From the NCBI RefSeq assembly GCF_014656095.1, contig NZ_BNBT01000010.1, positions 43,089 through 107,088 on the forward strand: DNA of 64,000 bases. Reading direction: 5' to 3'. The translations under genes and the position numbers were made by a program. The notes beneath the pieces were generated by a model. It had not been told where the DNA came from. It did no database searches and was given only the letters and a program-made list of their open reading frames with translations. Numbering within the stretch: the stretch's first letter is position 1; every line of letters begins with the position of its first letter. This stretch comes from Streptomyces longispororuber (GTDB lineage Bacteria; Actinomycetota; Actinomycetes; Streptomycetales; Streptomycetaceae). Shown one piece after another: positions 43,817 through 53,199 of this stretch.

Positions 43817-44845
43817 ATGTCTCCTGTCGTGCGCGCCCGGTTGGCCACCACCGCGGTCCACCTCCCCTCCCGCTACCGGACCATGGAAGAGGCCCGTGCC
43901 CGCATCGCCCGCTCGGGCAGTGCCTTCGTCCCTCCGGCCGGCCTGCTGGAAGACCTGACCGGAGTGCGCGGCGTGCACGAGAAGGGGGAGCGTGAACAGG
44001 CCTCGGACCTCGCCGTCGCCGCCGCCGCCAAGGCCCTGGATGCCGCCGGATGTGCCATCGGCGACGTCGACCTGCTGCTCTTCACCGCCTGCAGCCAGGA
44101 CCTCATCGAGCCGGCCACCGCACACCTCGTCGCCGCGAAACTCGGCGCCACCTGCCCGGCGCTCGATGTGAAGAACGCCTGCAACAGCGTGCTCAACGGC
44201 ATCGAGATCGCCTCCGCCTTCATCGAGGCGGGCCGGTACGGCACGGTGCTGATCACCTGCGGCGAGGCGTGCACGCTCGCCGCCCGCTGGGACCTGCCCA
44301 GCCAGGAGGCCTTCCTGCGGGCCATGCCCGGATACACGGTCTCGGACGCCGGTGCCGCCCTGCTGCTCACCGCGACCCCGGCCACCGACGACGGGCCGGG
44401 CATCCTCAAAGCCACTTTCGGCGCGGACTCCACCGCCTGGAACGCCTGCACGCTCGCGGCAGGCGGCACCATGCACCACCGCCTGACCGACCTGGAGCCC
44501 ACCTACCTCCGGCTCAACGGGGACCTGCTGCGCGACATCGTCCTCGACTACCTGCCCACCGCCCTCGAGTACTGGGGCGCGGACGCGGAAGACGCCCGGC
44601 GCAGCGCGTTCATCGCCTTCCATCAGACGACCGTCGCGCAGTACCACGAGATGATCGACAAACTCCGCCTGCCCGCCGACCGCTGTCTGCCCACCGTCGC
44701 CGACCACGGCAACACCGCATCGGCCTCCTTGCCCCTCCAACTGGTCACCGCCCTCGAAAGCAACCGCCTCGAGCCCGGTGACAGGGTCGCCCTGATCGGA
44801 CTGGCCAGCGGGCTCAGCGCAGGGCTGGTCCTGATCCGGCTGTGA
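43817..44845 (+). CDS. Second OleA-type thiolase-fold condensing enzyme
   Basis: A 342-residue paralogue of the oleA product at 11 kb. Cys122 lies in DVKNACNSVLNGIEIA, the OleA-type glutamate in SQDLIEPATAHLVA, catalytic His in IAFHQTTVAQY and Asn in ADHGNTASASLPLQL. ATG 43817 is selected because it puts the Cys at exactly the same residue as in the first copy; TTG 43796 would add seven residues. It is divergent from the PKS gene, with no oleB, oleC or oleD beside it. It may condense the PKS-derived chain with a second acyl group, alone or as a heterodimer partner of the first OleA, as LstA/LstB do in lipstatin formation. The partner model is inference. Confidence 0.87.
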   Translation: MSPVVRARLATTAVHLPSRYRTMEEARARIARSGSAFVPPAGLLEDLTGVRGVHEKGEREQASDLAVAAAAKALDAAGCAIGDVDLLLFTACSQDLIEPATAHLVAAKLGATCPALDVKNACNSVLNGIEIASAFIEAGRYGTVLITCGEACTLAARWDLPSQEAFLRAMPGYTVSDAGAALLLTATPATDDGPGILKATFGADSTAWNACTLAAGGTMHHRLTDLEPTYLRLNGDLLRDIVLDYLPTALEYWGADAEDARRSAFIAFHQTTVAQYHEMIDKLRLPADRCLPTVADHGNTASASLPLQLVTALESNRLEPGDRVALIGLASGLSAGLVLIRL

Positions 44846-45248
44846 CCCCGCACCACACGCGCCCCCGTAGCTGTGCCATAACCGCTGATCCGTGACGCTC
44901 GGTGAGTGAAGGCAGAGGTGGGCATGGGGCTGGGGCTGGTGTGGCCTTGAGGTGGTGGGTGGGACGTGCGGGTCGGTGCTGCGGTCCGCGGAACAGCCAG
45001 GGGCTCGTGGCGGCGTGCAGTGATGCTGCGGGACCTGTCGTCACATGGATGCCGCTGCGGCGTCCTTGGCACCCCGGCCTATGCGGGCGGGAAGCGCCTG
45101 TTCCGGCCGCTGTAGCAGGTGAAAGGCGGGCATCGGGGGTTTCTCGCGAACTTTCGCCGCATGCCTGACTGTGCTGCTTAAGGTGAGGCGCTGGCCCAAA
45201 CCCCGTTGGCACACTCCGGTCCTTTCGGGCTCCACCTAGCCCAGCCAG
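44846..45248. other. No gene recognised
   Basis: Only open frames without bias or ribosome sites are present. Probably the 3' flank of the OleA-like gene and the promoter region of the STAS fragment. Confidence 0.5.
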
Positions 45249-45433
45249 ATGAGGGTCATGCTCTTCCAGCCTCCGACGGCGGCGTCCTGTGTCGCCTCCG
45301 CGCACGCCCACGGGAGTGACGTCGTCATCGTCCTGCGCGGCGAGATCGACATGGCGACCGCGCCCGACATCACCGCTCACCTCGACGCCCTCACCCGCGC
45401 CACCCCCGCCCGCCTGGTGATCGACCTGCGCAC
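45249..45433 (+). pseudogene. STAS-domain anti-sigma antagonist, 3' truncated
   Basis: About 60 residues from ATG 45249 match the first half of a SpoIIAA-like protein: DVVIVLRGEIDMATAPDI, then AHLDALTRATPARLVIDLR. The conserved next segment with the phosphorylatable Ser (normally D-S/T-S-G) is missing. The frame changes character at VIDLR near 45433. The gene has been cut by a rearrangement. Confidence 0.7.
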
Positions 45434-45951
45434 GCAAACTGGCACCCCGTCATCACCCGGACCAGCTCCACCGACCGGTCCACCAGAGCCTCGAACCGCT
45501 CGCCCGCCACACTGCCGATCACCTCGGACACGACGCCCTCCCCGGGCGGGCCGGAGAGCCGATGCTCCACCGGCCGAAGGAAGTCCGGCTCGCACCTACC
45601 GCCAGAGTCCGCCGACCACCCCAAGGTCACCATGAACGACCGGAGACCACCACTTCGTACACGAACCCTCCCAGTCCCGCCCGAACCCGAACCCCGTCCC
45701 GACACACACCTGCACGACTCTGCCAACCATTACCGAGCGTCACAGACCGGGGGATTAAGCACAGCTAGTGACCCGTCAGGCGCACCCCGTACGAGGTGGC
45801 GGGTGAGCAACCGTTTCCGCTCCGGTGCACCCACGTCGTAGGCACAGCCGGAAAGCAGGGCGGCGGTGGCATGCTGGAGCACGGGGCCACCAGGGCATGG
45901 ATACGCGCGCCCGGCGTCAGTCACCAGCCACCGGAGCCGCCCAGCTCCTCA
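45434..45951. other. Gene debris next to a rearrangement junction
   Basis: From 45434 a minus-strand frame reads CEPDFLRPVEHRLSGPPGEG and onward VVSEVIGSVAGERFEALVDR, which looks like real but truncated coding sequence abutting the STAS fragment. I do not recognise the family. Nothing else is convincing up to the SDR gene. Confidence 0.35.
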
Positions 45952-46776
45952 TCATCTCTTGCCGGCGCCCACGACCAGACGTGTGACCACGTCCAAGGCG
46001 GCGGACGGAAGCAAGAAGGCGGCCCGTGCCGCCACCGCCTCGACACCGACTCGGTACCGGCGTCGAGGCGCCCGGGCGCGCAAAGCTCGACGAACAGCGC
46101 GGGCGACCACGTCGGGGCCGGGAGGGCTGCGCATGACGATGGCGCGGCGGACAGTGGCATGCGCGTCTTCGAACCGCGACCCGGCGGGGAGCGTGCTCAA
46201 GGCCTTGGACAGCATGGGCGTGTCGATGAAGCCTGGTTCGACGAGTGAGACGCGGACTCCGGTGGCCGCCAACTCGCGCCGTAGGGCATCGGTCAGCGCT
46301 TCCAGCGCGTGCTTGCTGGCGCAGTACCACCCGTTGAGCGGCACGGAGACCAGGCCACCGGCGGAGCTCATCTGCACGATGCGGCCCGTACCGCGGCGGC
46401 GCATCCCCGGCAGAACCAGACGGGTCATGCGCGCCACGCCGAGCAGATTGGTTTCGAGGACGGCGCGAGCATCACTCTCGGAGACGTCCTCGAAGGCGCC
46501 GGGAACCGCGATGCCGGCGTTGTTGACGAGTGCCCATGGCCCCCCGCCGGTCAGCTCGTTGATCTCGGTGACGGCGTCGCGGCAGGAACCCGGATCGGTC
46601 ACGTCGAGCAGGACGGTGCTCAGCTCGACGCCTCGTGCCTGAGCGGCGGTGACAAGCTCATCGGCCTTCTCCGCACTGCGGGCGGTGGCGATCACCCGAA
46701 ACTCGTGGGCAGCCAGATCGAGAGCGGTGGTGCGGCCGATACCGCTGGTGGCTCCGGTGACGACAACACTTCTCAT
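45952..46776 (-). CDS. Short-chain dehydrogenase/reductase
   Basis: A 274-residue classical SDR: cofactor motif VTGATSGIGRTTAL, LVNNAGIAVPG, catalytic Ser in QMSSAGGLVS and Tyr-x3-Lys in GWYCASKHALEAL. The Arg after the second strand (TARSAEKADEL) hints at NADP preference. The C-terminal 50 residues form a membrane-seeking, Arg-rich extension seen in SDRs that act on lipids or retinoid-like substrates. It stands alone on the minus strand, 1.1 kb from the second OleA gene. It could serve as the ketoreductase for that OleA product, but no coupling supports this. Confidence 0.82.
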   Translation of the reverse strand: MRSVVVTGATSGIGRTTALDLAAHEFRVIATARSAEKADELVTAAQARGVELSTVLLDVTDPGSCRDAVTEINELTGGGPWALVNNAGIAVPGAFEDVSESDARAVLETNLLGVARMTRLVLPGMRRRGTGRIVQMSSAGGLVSVPLNGWYCASKHALEALTDALRRELAATGVRVSLVEPGFIDTPMLSKALSTLPAGSRFEDAHATVRRAIVMRSPPGPDVVARAVRRALRARAPRRRYRVGVEAVAARAAFLLPSAALDVVTRLVVGAGKR

Positions 46777-47554
46777 GGGCGCTTCTCCTCTTCGTCCTGC
46801 ACGTCGAATCCGTCCCGCACGTCGAACTCGCCGCCTCAGCCGAGGCCCGCGCGACCGATCGAGCAGCCGGCACCGGCGGGCGCAAGACCATGGCAGTCCT
46901 GCGGCAGGCCCGACCCATCAGACCCCGCATGTGACACCCGTGCGACGAGGCCCCGCACCGTGCACAGCATCCGCGTCAACGGTTCTTCTTCGCCGCCATC
47001 GCGGTGCGAGCGTCACATTGTGCCTCACTCTCCTCTGCGGATTCCGCAGGCCGGGTGGAACAGAGTCTGCTATCTGAGCTGCGTCAACGCCGTCCCCCGC
47101 AAGGGTGACGGTGCTGAGTTCCCCAGTTCTTGGACAACGGTGCGGGCACGAAGGCCGCTCAACATGCCGAACGCACGTCGCGTATCCCGCTCGCCCGGTG
47201 GGCCACCGGGCGAGCGGGATACGCAACACGGCTGCGGCTGTACCGCTCCTTCCCCAGCTCGGACGCCGAGCCGGGTGCACCTCTCAAAAAGACGCATGGA
47301 GGCATGCCGGAAGCAGGCCAGCAACATCGCCTCCGAGGGCCGGCCGCCGCGTCGTGCGTCCACGCACTGTGGCCGAGCCAGTGGACCAACCACCCTTGCG
47401 GTGAGCAAGCGCCAAGCCGCGCATTCCAGGTAGCCAGGCGCAACAGCAAGCGCAGACGGTGAGGGGCCATGAGCGTCACGGTTCCTCACCGTCCGTACCA
47501 CCGCAGCTCTCGGTCGCCTCGGACCTGAGCTGTCTGGCGGTTCTCCCGCATGGC
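46777..47554. other. Non-coding region with a 45-bp palindrome
   Basis: No convincing gene. It contains the perfect palindrome listed separately, roughly in the middle. Confidence 0.5.
47180..47224. repeat. Perfect palindrome, 22-bp arms with a single central base
   Basis: Arms 47180-47201 and 47203-47224 are exact reverse complements around base 47202. The left arm starts GCGTATCCCGCTCGCC. It would form a very stable hairpin with almost no loop. No flanking gene ends here on either side, so a plain terminator is not obvious. Confidence 0.92.
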
Positions 47555-47902
47555 TCAGCTCGCCGCAATCTCCTGCGCGCGCTGCCGGTCGCTTTCGAGG
47601 TCTTCTTCCGACTGCGGCGTCCTGACCATCGCGATGTCATTCGCGCGGTTCGACTCGCTCACCCTCCCGGCGTAGTCGATGACGGTCCAGTTCGTGGTAT
47701 GGGCTTTGTCCATGCTCTGTTGGCTGGACTGTCCGCTGTCTGGACGGGGTGCCACGGCGTGAGCGAGCAGCGGGGCGGTTGCGCCGCTGATGCTGGAGGT
47801 CTGCTGGCTCTTGTTGGTGTCGGCGGCGGCGGAACCGGTCGTGCCCAGGGCGAGGGCGCTGGTCACGGCCAGCAAAGCCGCGGGGCGCGTGAGCGTGCGC
47901 AC
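47555..47902 (-). CDS. Small secreted protein, ADTNKNQQ family, copy 3
   Basis: A 115-residue protein. GTG 47902 is preceded by AAGGAG at 7 nt and gives a signal peptide (ALLAVTSALALGTTGSAAA). The mature part begins DTNKSQQTSSISGATAPLLA and later has KAHTTNWTVIDYAGRVSES, the two blocks of the copies at 34.8 and 35.1 kb. Its C-terminal 35 residues are charged and unlike the other copies. It lies on the other side of the PKS/OleA segment from the main set. Confidence 0.8.
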   Translation of the reverse strand: MRTLTRPAALLAVTSALALGTTGSAAADTNKSQQTSSISGATAPLLAHAVAPRPDSGQSSQQSMDKAHTTNWTVIDYAGRVSESNRANDIAMVRTPQSEEDLESDRQRAQEIAAS

Positions 47903-47994
47903 GGGTTTCTCCTTCAGTTTGTTGGAAAGGCGGACGGGCTGGAAGCGCCAGGGCATAGTGGCAGCCGCTCCGAGTGCGGAGTCCCGCACAGGGG

Positions 47995-48250
47995 TCAGGG
48001 CAGCAGACCGGTGACCGTCTCGGTCGAGATGCAGTCGACGATCGCGGTGCTGAGCGTCATCTTGGTGGCCACGCGCCCCTCGCTCGCCTGATGTCGGAGC
48101 AGCCGTCGACGTCCGCGCCGGGCGCCAAGGCTACGTTGCACAGCATGTGGCCTTCCGCGTGCCGCTCGGGCGCGACGGTGCCAGTCGCAGCAGCGGGCAG
48201 CACCGGGCGACGGGCACACATAGGTCGGCCGCACGCGGGCAACGTGGAAT
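47995..48250 (-). pseudogene. Degenerate copy of the two-Cys secreted protein
   Basis: One frame contains HMLCNVALAPGADVDGCSDI, matching the Cys region of the gene at 35.6 kb. Another frame then reads LSTAIVDCISTETVTGLLP, matching its C-terminus. The join needs a frameshift near 48080-48100, and the signal peptide is eroded. It lies just upstream of copy 3, the same order as in the 35-kb set. Confidence 0.7.
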
Positions 48251-48497
48251 GATCAAGCACTACCTCCTTCGTCGTCGGACGAGAATGGCGCGAGAGCCCG
48301 GACCCGTAAGGAGGGGCGGGCACGCGGTGCGCACAACGCCCCGCGCGCAGACGATGCGATCGACGGTTCGTCACATGAACACCCAGTGCATCGATAACGG
48401 ATTGGCCAGGCGAAAGACACGCAAACGAAAGGCTCAACGTGTGGCCGTCGCGTTGACGCAGGCCGCCAAGGACACGTGAATCAGGCACACCCTTTAG

Positions 48498-48605
48498 AAG
48501 ACGGTGCCAGGGGTGCTCGCGGTGGCCTGGGTGGAAAGATCCTCGGTTGTCGGCGGGACCAGCATGCCGAACATCGGCTTACCAGGCCCCTCGCGTGATG
48601 GATGC
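48498..48605 (-). pseudogene. Fragment of a DUF4239 gene
   Basis: The minus strand reads KPMFGMLVPPTTEDLSTQAT followed by ASTPGTVF, matching GEPVFGMLVAADN ... LTQATASIPGTIF of the gene at 31.4-32.2 kb. Nothing before or after it is preserved. Confidence 0.7.
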
Positions 48606-48633
48606 GCTGCAATGGCAGTGCAGAGTTCGACGG

Positions 48634-51359
48634 TCATTTCCCCGGCTCCTCGCGCTCATCCTCAAACCGGTGGAACTGCAATGCTTCATACAGATCAACA
48701 GTCTTCTCGCTCGGAGACTCTCCCAGTTCTGCCAGTGATCGCCGGAGAAGGTCGAACGTGCGCGAGACGGCGTCGGGCAGTCCCAGCCGTGCCTGCATCC
48801 GTGCGATGTCGCGGTAGATGGCCTCGTTGTAGCGGTCCAGCTCCCGGGCCTGTTCCAGGAGGTCGAGCGCCTCGCGGGGGTCCGTACCGCTCCGCAGCCG
48901 TACGAGGGTGCTCATGGCATCGAGGTAGTCCCGGCGCAGCGCTTCACGTGGTGCTTCCAGCCACGCAGCCGTGATCTCAGCGGCGAAGTCACCGACGTAG
49001 AGCCCGGTCGCCCGCCGTAGCTGATCCTCACGGATGCGTTCCTTGAGGCCGGGCTGCCGCGCGGCGCGCACAGCATGCTCGAAGTCCCAGAGGTCGACCG
49101 TGACCCGCTCGCGGTCGAGCACGTAGTGCTTGTCTGCGTAGGAGGCGATGTCGGCGAGCTCTTCATGGGTGGCCAAACGCAGTGCTCGGCGTAGGTGGCT
49201 GAGTGTGGCGTGCAGGCTGTTGTACGGGCGCTGCCTGGGGGCATCAGGCCAGATCGTCGCTGTCAGCGTGTCCCGCCGGGCTCCGTCCTGTGCAGAGCGA
49301 GGTAGGCGAGGACTTCCCGTTGCTTCGGTGCCAACGCGTGGGTCACTTCCACAGGGTTATCCGCGCCGGGCGGTTGGTAAGTGACGCGTACGTGTCCGAA
49401 CACCACCAGCCGGAGGGCCCGATGCTCATGGGAGCTTGAGCGCCCCGGTCGCCCGCCTTGGGCTCGGAGCGGTTGCGTTGCGGGCGGCGTCGGGGCCGCG
49501 GTCGATACCGAAGGCGCCCTGATGCCGGCTTCGGGGCCCCCGGAAGAGGACGCGGGCAGCCGTTCGGCGGCATGGGCCGGGGTGTCCTCCTTCGCCTGGG
49601 CGGAAGCCGTGGCTGCTTCGGCGAGCAGATCGAGAAGGGTACGCGCGTCGGCGGCGGGGAGCGTGAACAAGCGTGTGCCGGCGAACGCTTCCGTGCGCGA
49701 GGGGCTGACGGGAACGACGGTGCCGTCGGCCTCAACACGGAGGGTCCTTCCCGGGCGCCACTGGCCCAGGAGGATCCCGCACACGCCGACCGAGGAGCCG
49801 TTGTCCAGCACCGCTTGCAGGCGGTGCTCCTCCTCTGGCGAGGGAGTACCGAGGAAGACCAGCTCGGTCGGCTGCTGATCGAGGTTACTGTGCTCGGCGT
49901 CTTCTTCGCCCATGCGCGTACGCGACAGGACTTCGGCCTCGAGCACCGCGAGCGCCTCCGTCGTATCCGCGGTGACGTGCAGGCGCGGGAGCTGCGTGTT
50001 CCTCACTGCGTACGTCCCCAGCAGGCGCTGGGCGTCCGAGTGCGTGATCAAGACGTCCGCTCCGGGGGCAGCCGTATGCATCTCGGCCAAGTAGTGGATC
50101 AGCAGTGCCCTGGCGGCGTCGAGCAATCCTGGTCCGGTGAGGCCCAGCCCGCGGCTGCGCGCGAGGTCCCAGGCGACGGCCTGGCCTTCCTTCACTCCGA
50201 TGACTCGTCGGTCGTGCGAGGCGGCAGGGTGCTGTCTCGAAGCCTCCGCGCGTCCGGCCTCCGCTTCTTCACCGGCGGGCAGCACGGTGGTGGTGCTGCT
50301 GGGGCTGTCCGCCTCTTCTTGCGGCCTCAGATCCTCGCTTGCCGCGCGAAGGGCGCGTACGACTGGCGCCAGGTGGACGTCGCCTCGCTCGCCGCAGCCT
50401 GGGCGGTAGCGGATCCTGCGACGTCGGAGGACGACGGCTGCGGCGGCAGCCACTGCGGCGGCCAGGCCGACTCCGACGAAGGCGCCGCTGGGTAGGTCAA
50501 GACCGATGCCGGGCTCCTCGCCGTCCTGCTCATGCGGCGGTGGCCGGTGCGGAGGAGGGTCGGGGCTCGGGGGTGGCGTGGGTGGTGGGGGCTCAGGTGC
50601 GTCGTCGGGTGGCCGGCTCGCGTCCGGGCCGGTCCCGGTATCGGGAAGGCGGAGGACCCATCCGGGCCGGATGAGGCAGGGATGGGCGAGGGTGCGGCCG
50701 TCCGGCTGCGGGCGGCCATGGTTGAGGGCATAGATCTCAAGCCAGCGGTCACCGTCACCCAGGTGGCGCTGCGCGATGCGCCAGAGGCTGTCGTGCACAC
50801 CATGGTGCGGGGGACGGACTTCGACGGTCTTCCCTCCGCGGGGCACCAAGGGCTTGGCGCGCACGTCCGCCTGTTGGTCGGGAGCCGCCGTGCGCGCGTC
50901 CATGGCCGAGAGGTCGACCGTCGCTGAGTCCCGGTACGCCGCGGCGGGCTGAGAGCCGCGGTACGGCAGGAGCGCCAGGACGACGGCACCGATCAGGGCA
51001 GCAGCCAGCCCGTGCACGGGCCCCGCGCCGGGCCCGCGAGGTGCCCACATGGTTCCCCGCGCGGCTTCGCCTGCTGTGCGCAGGACGTCGACGGCGAATA
51101 GCGCCCACGTGGTCCATAACAGACACGCCAGCGCGTTGAGCAGGAGTGACGCGCTCATCGGGGAGGTAAGTACGTTCGAGATCTCCTCCCCAGTGGGGGC
51201 GTGATTCGGCAGGGGCCAGCCGACGTAGCGCCACAATCCCCAAGGGATGCCCATGGACAGGAGCACCAGGAGCACTCCCGCCAGGACTCCGCGTATCAGC
51301 CGGACCGCGAGGTGCACGTGCCGGTGCTGTCCGCTCGGGACGACGTGGCGTGCGGCCAT
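48634..51359 (-). pseudogene. LysM and BTAD-domain membrane regulator, split by a -1 frameshift
   Basis: First frame (51359-49263): two N-terminal membrane helices, a LysM domain (HDSLWRIAQRHLGDGDRW, GWVLRLP) near residue 190-240, a Pro-rich linker, a third membrane helix, a cytoplasmic region and the start of a winged-helix (ALAPKQREVLAYLALHR), ending in TGA at EPGGTR. The next frame continues precisely where it stopped: DTLTATIWPDAPRQRPYNSL, then the BTAD TPR domain to 48634 (ATGLYVGDFAAEITAAWLE). Losing or gaining one base in GGCGGGACA at about 49262 would restore one 900-residue protein. Such LysM-BTAD proteins accompany Tad-like clusters in Streptomyces. Mutation, sequencing error and programmed frameshift are all possible. 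Confidence 0.78.
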
Positions 51360-51730
51360 GGCTGCTCCTGCTTACCGTTCGGGGCCTTCGACGCCGTGGA
51401 CAGGGTGAGCGGTCCCGCTCGCGGTGACAGTAAGGGTCTCCACTCGGCCGACCCGACATCGAGCAGGCGAGGCATCGTCCAGGTCGTCATGGCGGCGAGC
51501 AGCCCGCCCGCCACCCAACCGGTGACGGCTCCGACCAGGAGCCCTGCGGCCAGCGATGCGGTGAGCCAGCGCCCGCCGCGTTCCCGCCGGCCGTACTGGC
51601 GCCGTGCCGTGCGCAGGACAGATGGTGAGGAGGCCGGCTTCGGCGGCTCACGCCACCCGCGCACGACGAGGAGCAGTCCGCTGCTGATGCCCAGCCCCAG
51701 GAGTGCTGCCAGCGGCACGTACGCACTCAT
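51296..51730 (-). pseudogene. TadB-like membrane protein, truncated
   Basis: ATG 51730 overlaps the stop of the CpaF gene (ATGA). The N-terminus looks like TadB: a first helix (VPLAALLGLGISSGLLLVVR), a basic stretch, and a double helix (WLTASLAAGLLVGAVTGWVA). After LPRLLD-like sequence near 51470 the family sequence (the type II secretion F domain) is absent, and the frame runs into the next gene's start. TadC is missing too. An internal deletion has removed most of tadB and all of tadC. Confidence 0.65.
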
Positions 51731-53199
51731 GGTGACCACCACTGGCCCAGGCGCTGCAGCGCTTCGGGATCCAGGCCCGCGGCCACCAGGGCGTCCAGTG
51801 TCTCCGTGCGGAGGGGCACGCCGGGTTCGGCGCGGAGGTCTGATCCGGGACGGAAGACCTCGTTGGAGACGATCTGCTGGCCGTCGGCGTCGATCACCTC
51901 GCGGATGGAGGAGACCACGCGGCTGGCCGGTTCGCCGCGCGGCCGGTCCAGGTGAACGACGAAGTCCAGGGCGGAGGCGACGAGGAGGTTGGTGGCCTCC
52001 ACGGACAGGCGCTCGGGGCCTTGGACGGCGTACGCGGCGAGCCGGGTGAACGCTCCTCGGCTGGTGGAGGCGTGCAGGGTGGCCATGGAGCCGTCGTTCC
52101 CCTGACTCATGGCGTTGCACATCGGGATCACCTCGGGCCCGCGGACCTCGCCGACGATGACGCGGTCGGGGGACATCCGCAGGGCCCAGCGCACCAACTC
52201 GGCTTGTGTGATGGCACCCTCGCCCTCGATGTTGGCCTCGCGGGCCTGCATCGCGACCACATCGGGGTGGGCTACGGCGTCGGCGTCCAGCCCGAGTTCG
52301 AGGACGTCTTCTACGGTGACCAGCCGCTCCCAGGGCGGAATTTCCGCGGCCAACGCGCGCAGCAGGGTGGTCTTGCCGATAGCGGTGCCGCCGGTGACCA
52401 GGAGGTTCTTGCGCGCCCTGACCAGAGCGCCGAGGAACGCCTCCAGGTCCCGGTCGATGGCGCCGAGGCGGCGCAGCTTGCCGAGCGAAACGGTCCGGTA
52501 GCGGTGTCGCCGGATGGATACGGACGGTCGGGCAGTCACGGCCATGACGGCGAAGACGCGCTCACCACCGGGCAACTGGAAACTCACGCCCGGGCTCCCC
52601 CGGTCGAAGCGGCGCTCCTCCACCCCCGAGCGGGCGGCGAGGTCGCGGATGAGCTGCGTCAGCTCCGCGTCCGAGGCCACCACCGGCGGTAGCTGTGCGC
52701 GGCGGCCGTCCGCATAGCGCACGAAGACCCGGTCACCGTTGATGTTGATGTTCTCGATGTCCTGGTTGCGGAGCAGCGGTTCGAGGCCCGCGAGGCCGAA
52801 GACCTCGTTCAGCACCGCCTGGACCACCTGCTGCTCGACGTCGCGTGAGACGACGGGACCGCCCTTGGTCAACTGCTCGCGTGCGTACTCCTCCGCGGCG
52901 TCGGCGAGGACCGCTTCGGCCAGGGCACGCCGCTCGGTCTCCGGCCACTGCGACTGGCCGGAGGATCCGTGGGCCCGGACGCGCTCGGAGAGTCGCTTGG
53001 ACAGTTGGTGCCGCAGCCGCTGGCGTAGCCGCTCGGTCGTCGCGTCTTCGTAAAGGCTCGCACCAGGGAGCCCCGCAGGGTCGGTCACGTCGGTGCCCAG
53101 AGTGACCCGGACCTTTCCGTTGCTCGGCCCTGCCGGACCCGAGCTGGGGCCCGGTGCGCTGCCCGAAGGCGGTGGCGTCTCCCGCTCGAATTCGTTCAT
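51727..53199 (-). CDS. CpaF/TadA-type secretion ATPase
   Basis: A 490-residue hexameric ATPase of the type II/IV secretion superfamily. Walker A is VTGGTAIGKTTLLRALA (Ala replaces the more usual Ser or Gly before Ile-Gly-Lys), the Asp box is RVIVGEVRGPEVIPM and the His box MATLHASTSRGAFTRL. The N-terminal domain (VLNEVFGLAGLEPLL) is typical of CpaF. It powers assembly of Flp/Tad pili or conjugation-related secretion. ATG 53199 overlaps the stop of the TadZ-like gene by four bases; upstream in-frame codons lie inside that gene. Confidence 0.9.
   Translation of the reverse strand: MNEFERETPPPSGSAPGPSSGPAGPSNGKVRVTLGTDVTDPAGLPGASLYEDATTERLRQRLRHQLSKRLSERVRAHGSSGQSQWPETERRALAEAVLADAAEEYAREQLTKGGPVVSRDVEQQVVQAVLNEVFGLAGLEPLLRNQDIENININGDRVFVRYADGRRAQLPPVVASDAELTQLIRDLAARSGVEERRFDRGSPGVSFQLPGGERVFAVMAVTARPSVSIRRHRYRTVSLGKLRRLGAIDRDLEAFLGALVRARKNLLVTGGTAIGKTTLLRALAAEIPPWERLVTVEDVLELGLDADAVAHPDVVAMQAREANIEGEGAITQAELVRWALRMSPDRVIVGEVRGPEVIPMCNAMSQGNDGSMATLHASTSRGAFTRLAAYAVQGPERLSVEATNLLVASALDFVVHLDRPRGEPASRVVSSIREVIDADGQQIVSNEVFRPGSDLRAEPGVPLRTETLDALVAAGLDPEALQRLGQWWSP

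Noticed and set aside
47180..47224. Linear-replicon telomere palindrome
   Set aside because: It is internal, its sequence does not match known Streptomyces telomere starts, and there is no series of adjacent palindromes.
46309..47433. A 374-residue plus-strand frame overlapping the SDR gene
   Set aside because: Antisense to the SDR over part of its length and compositionally random in the rest.
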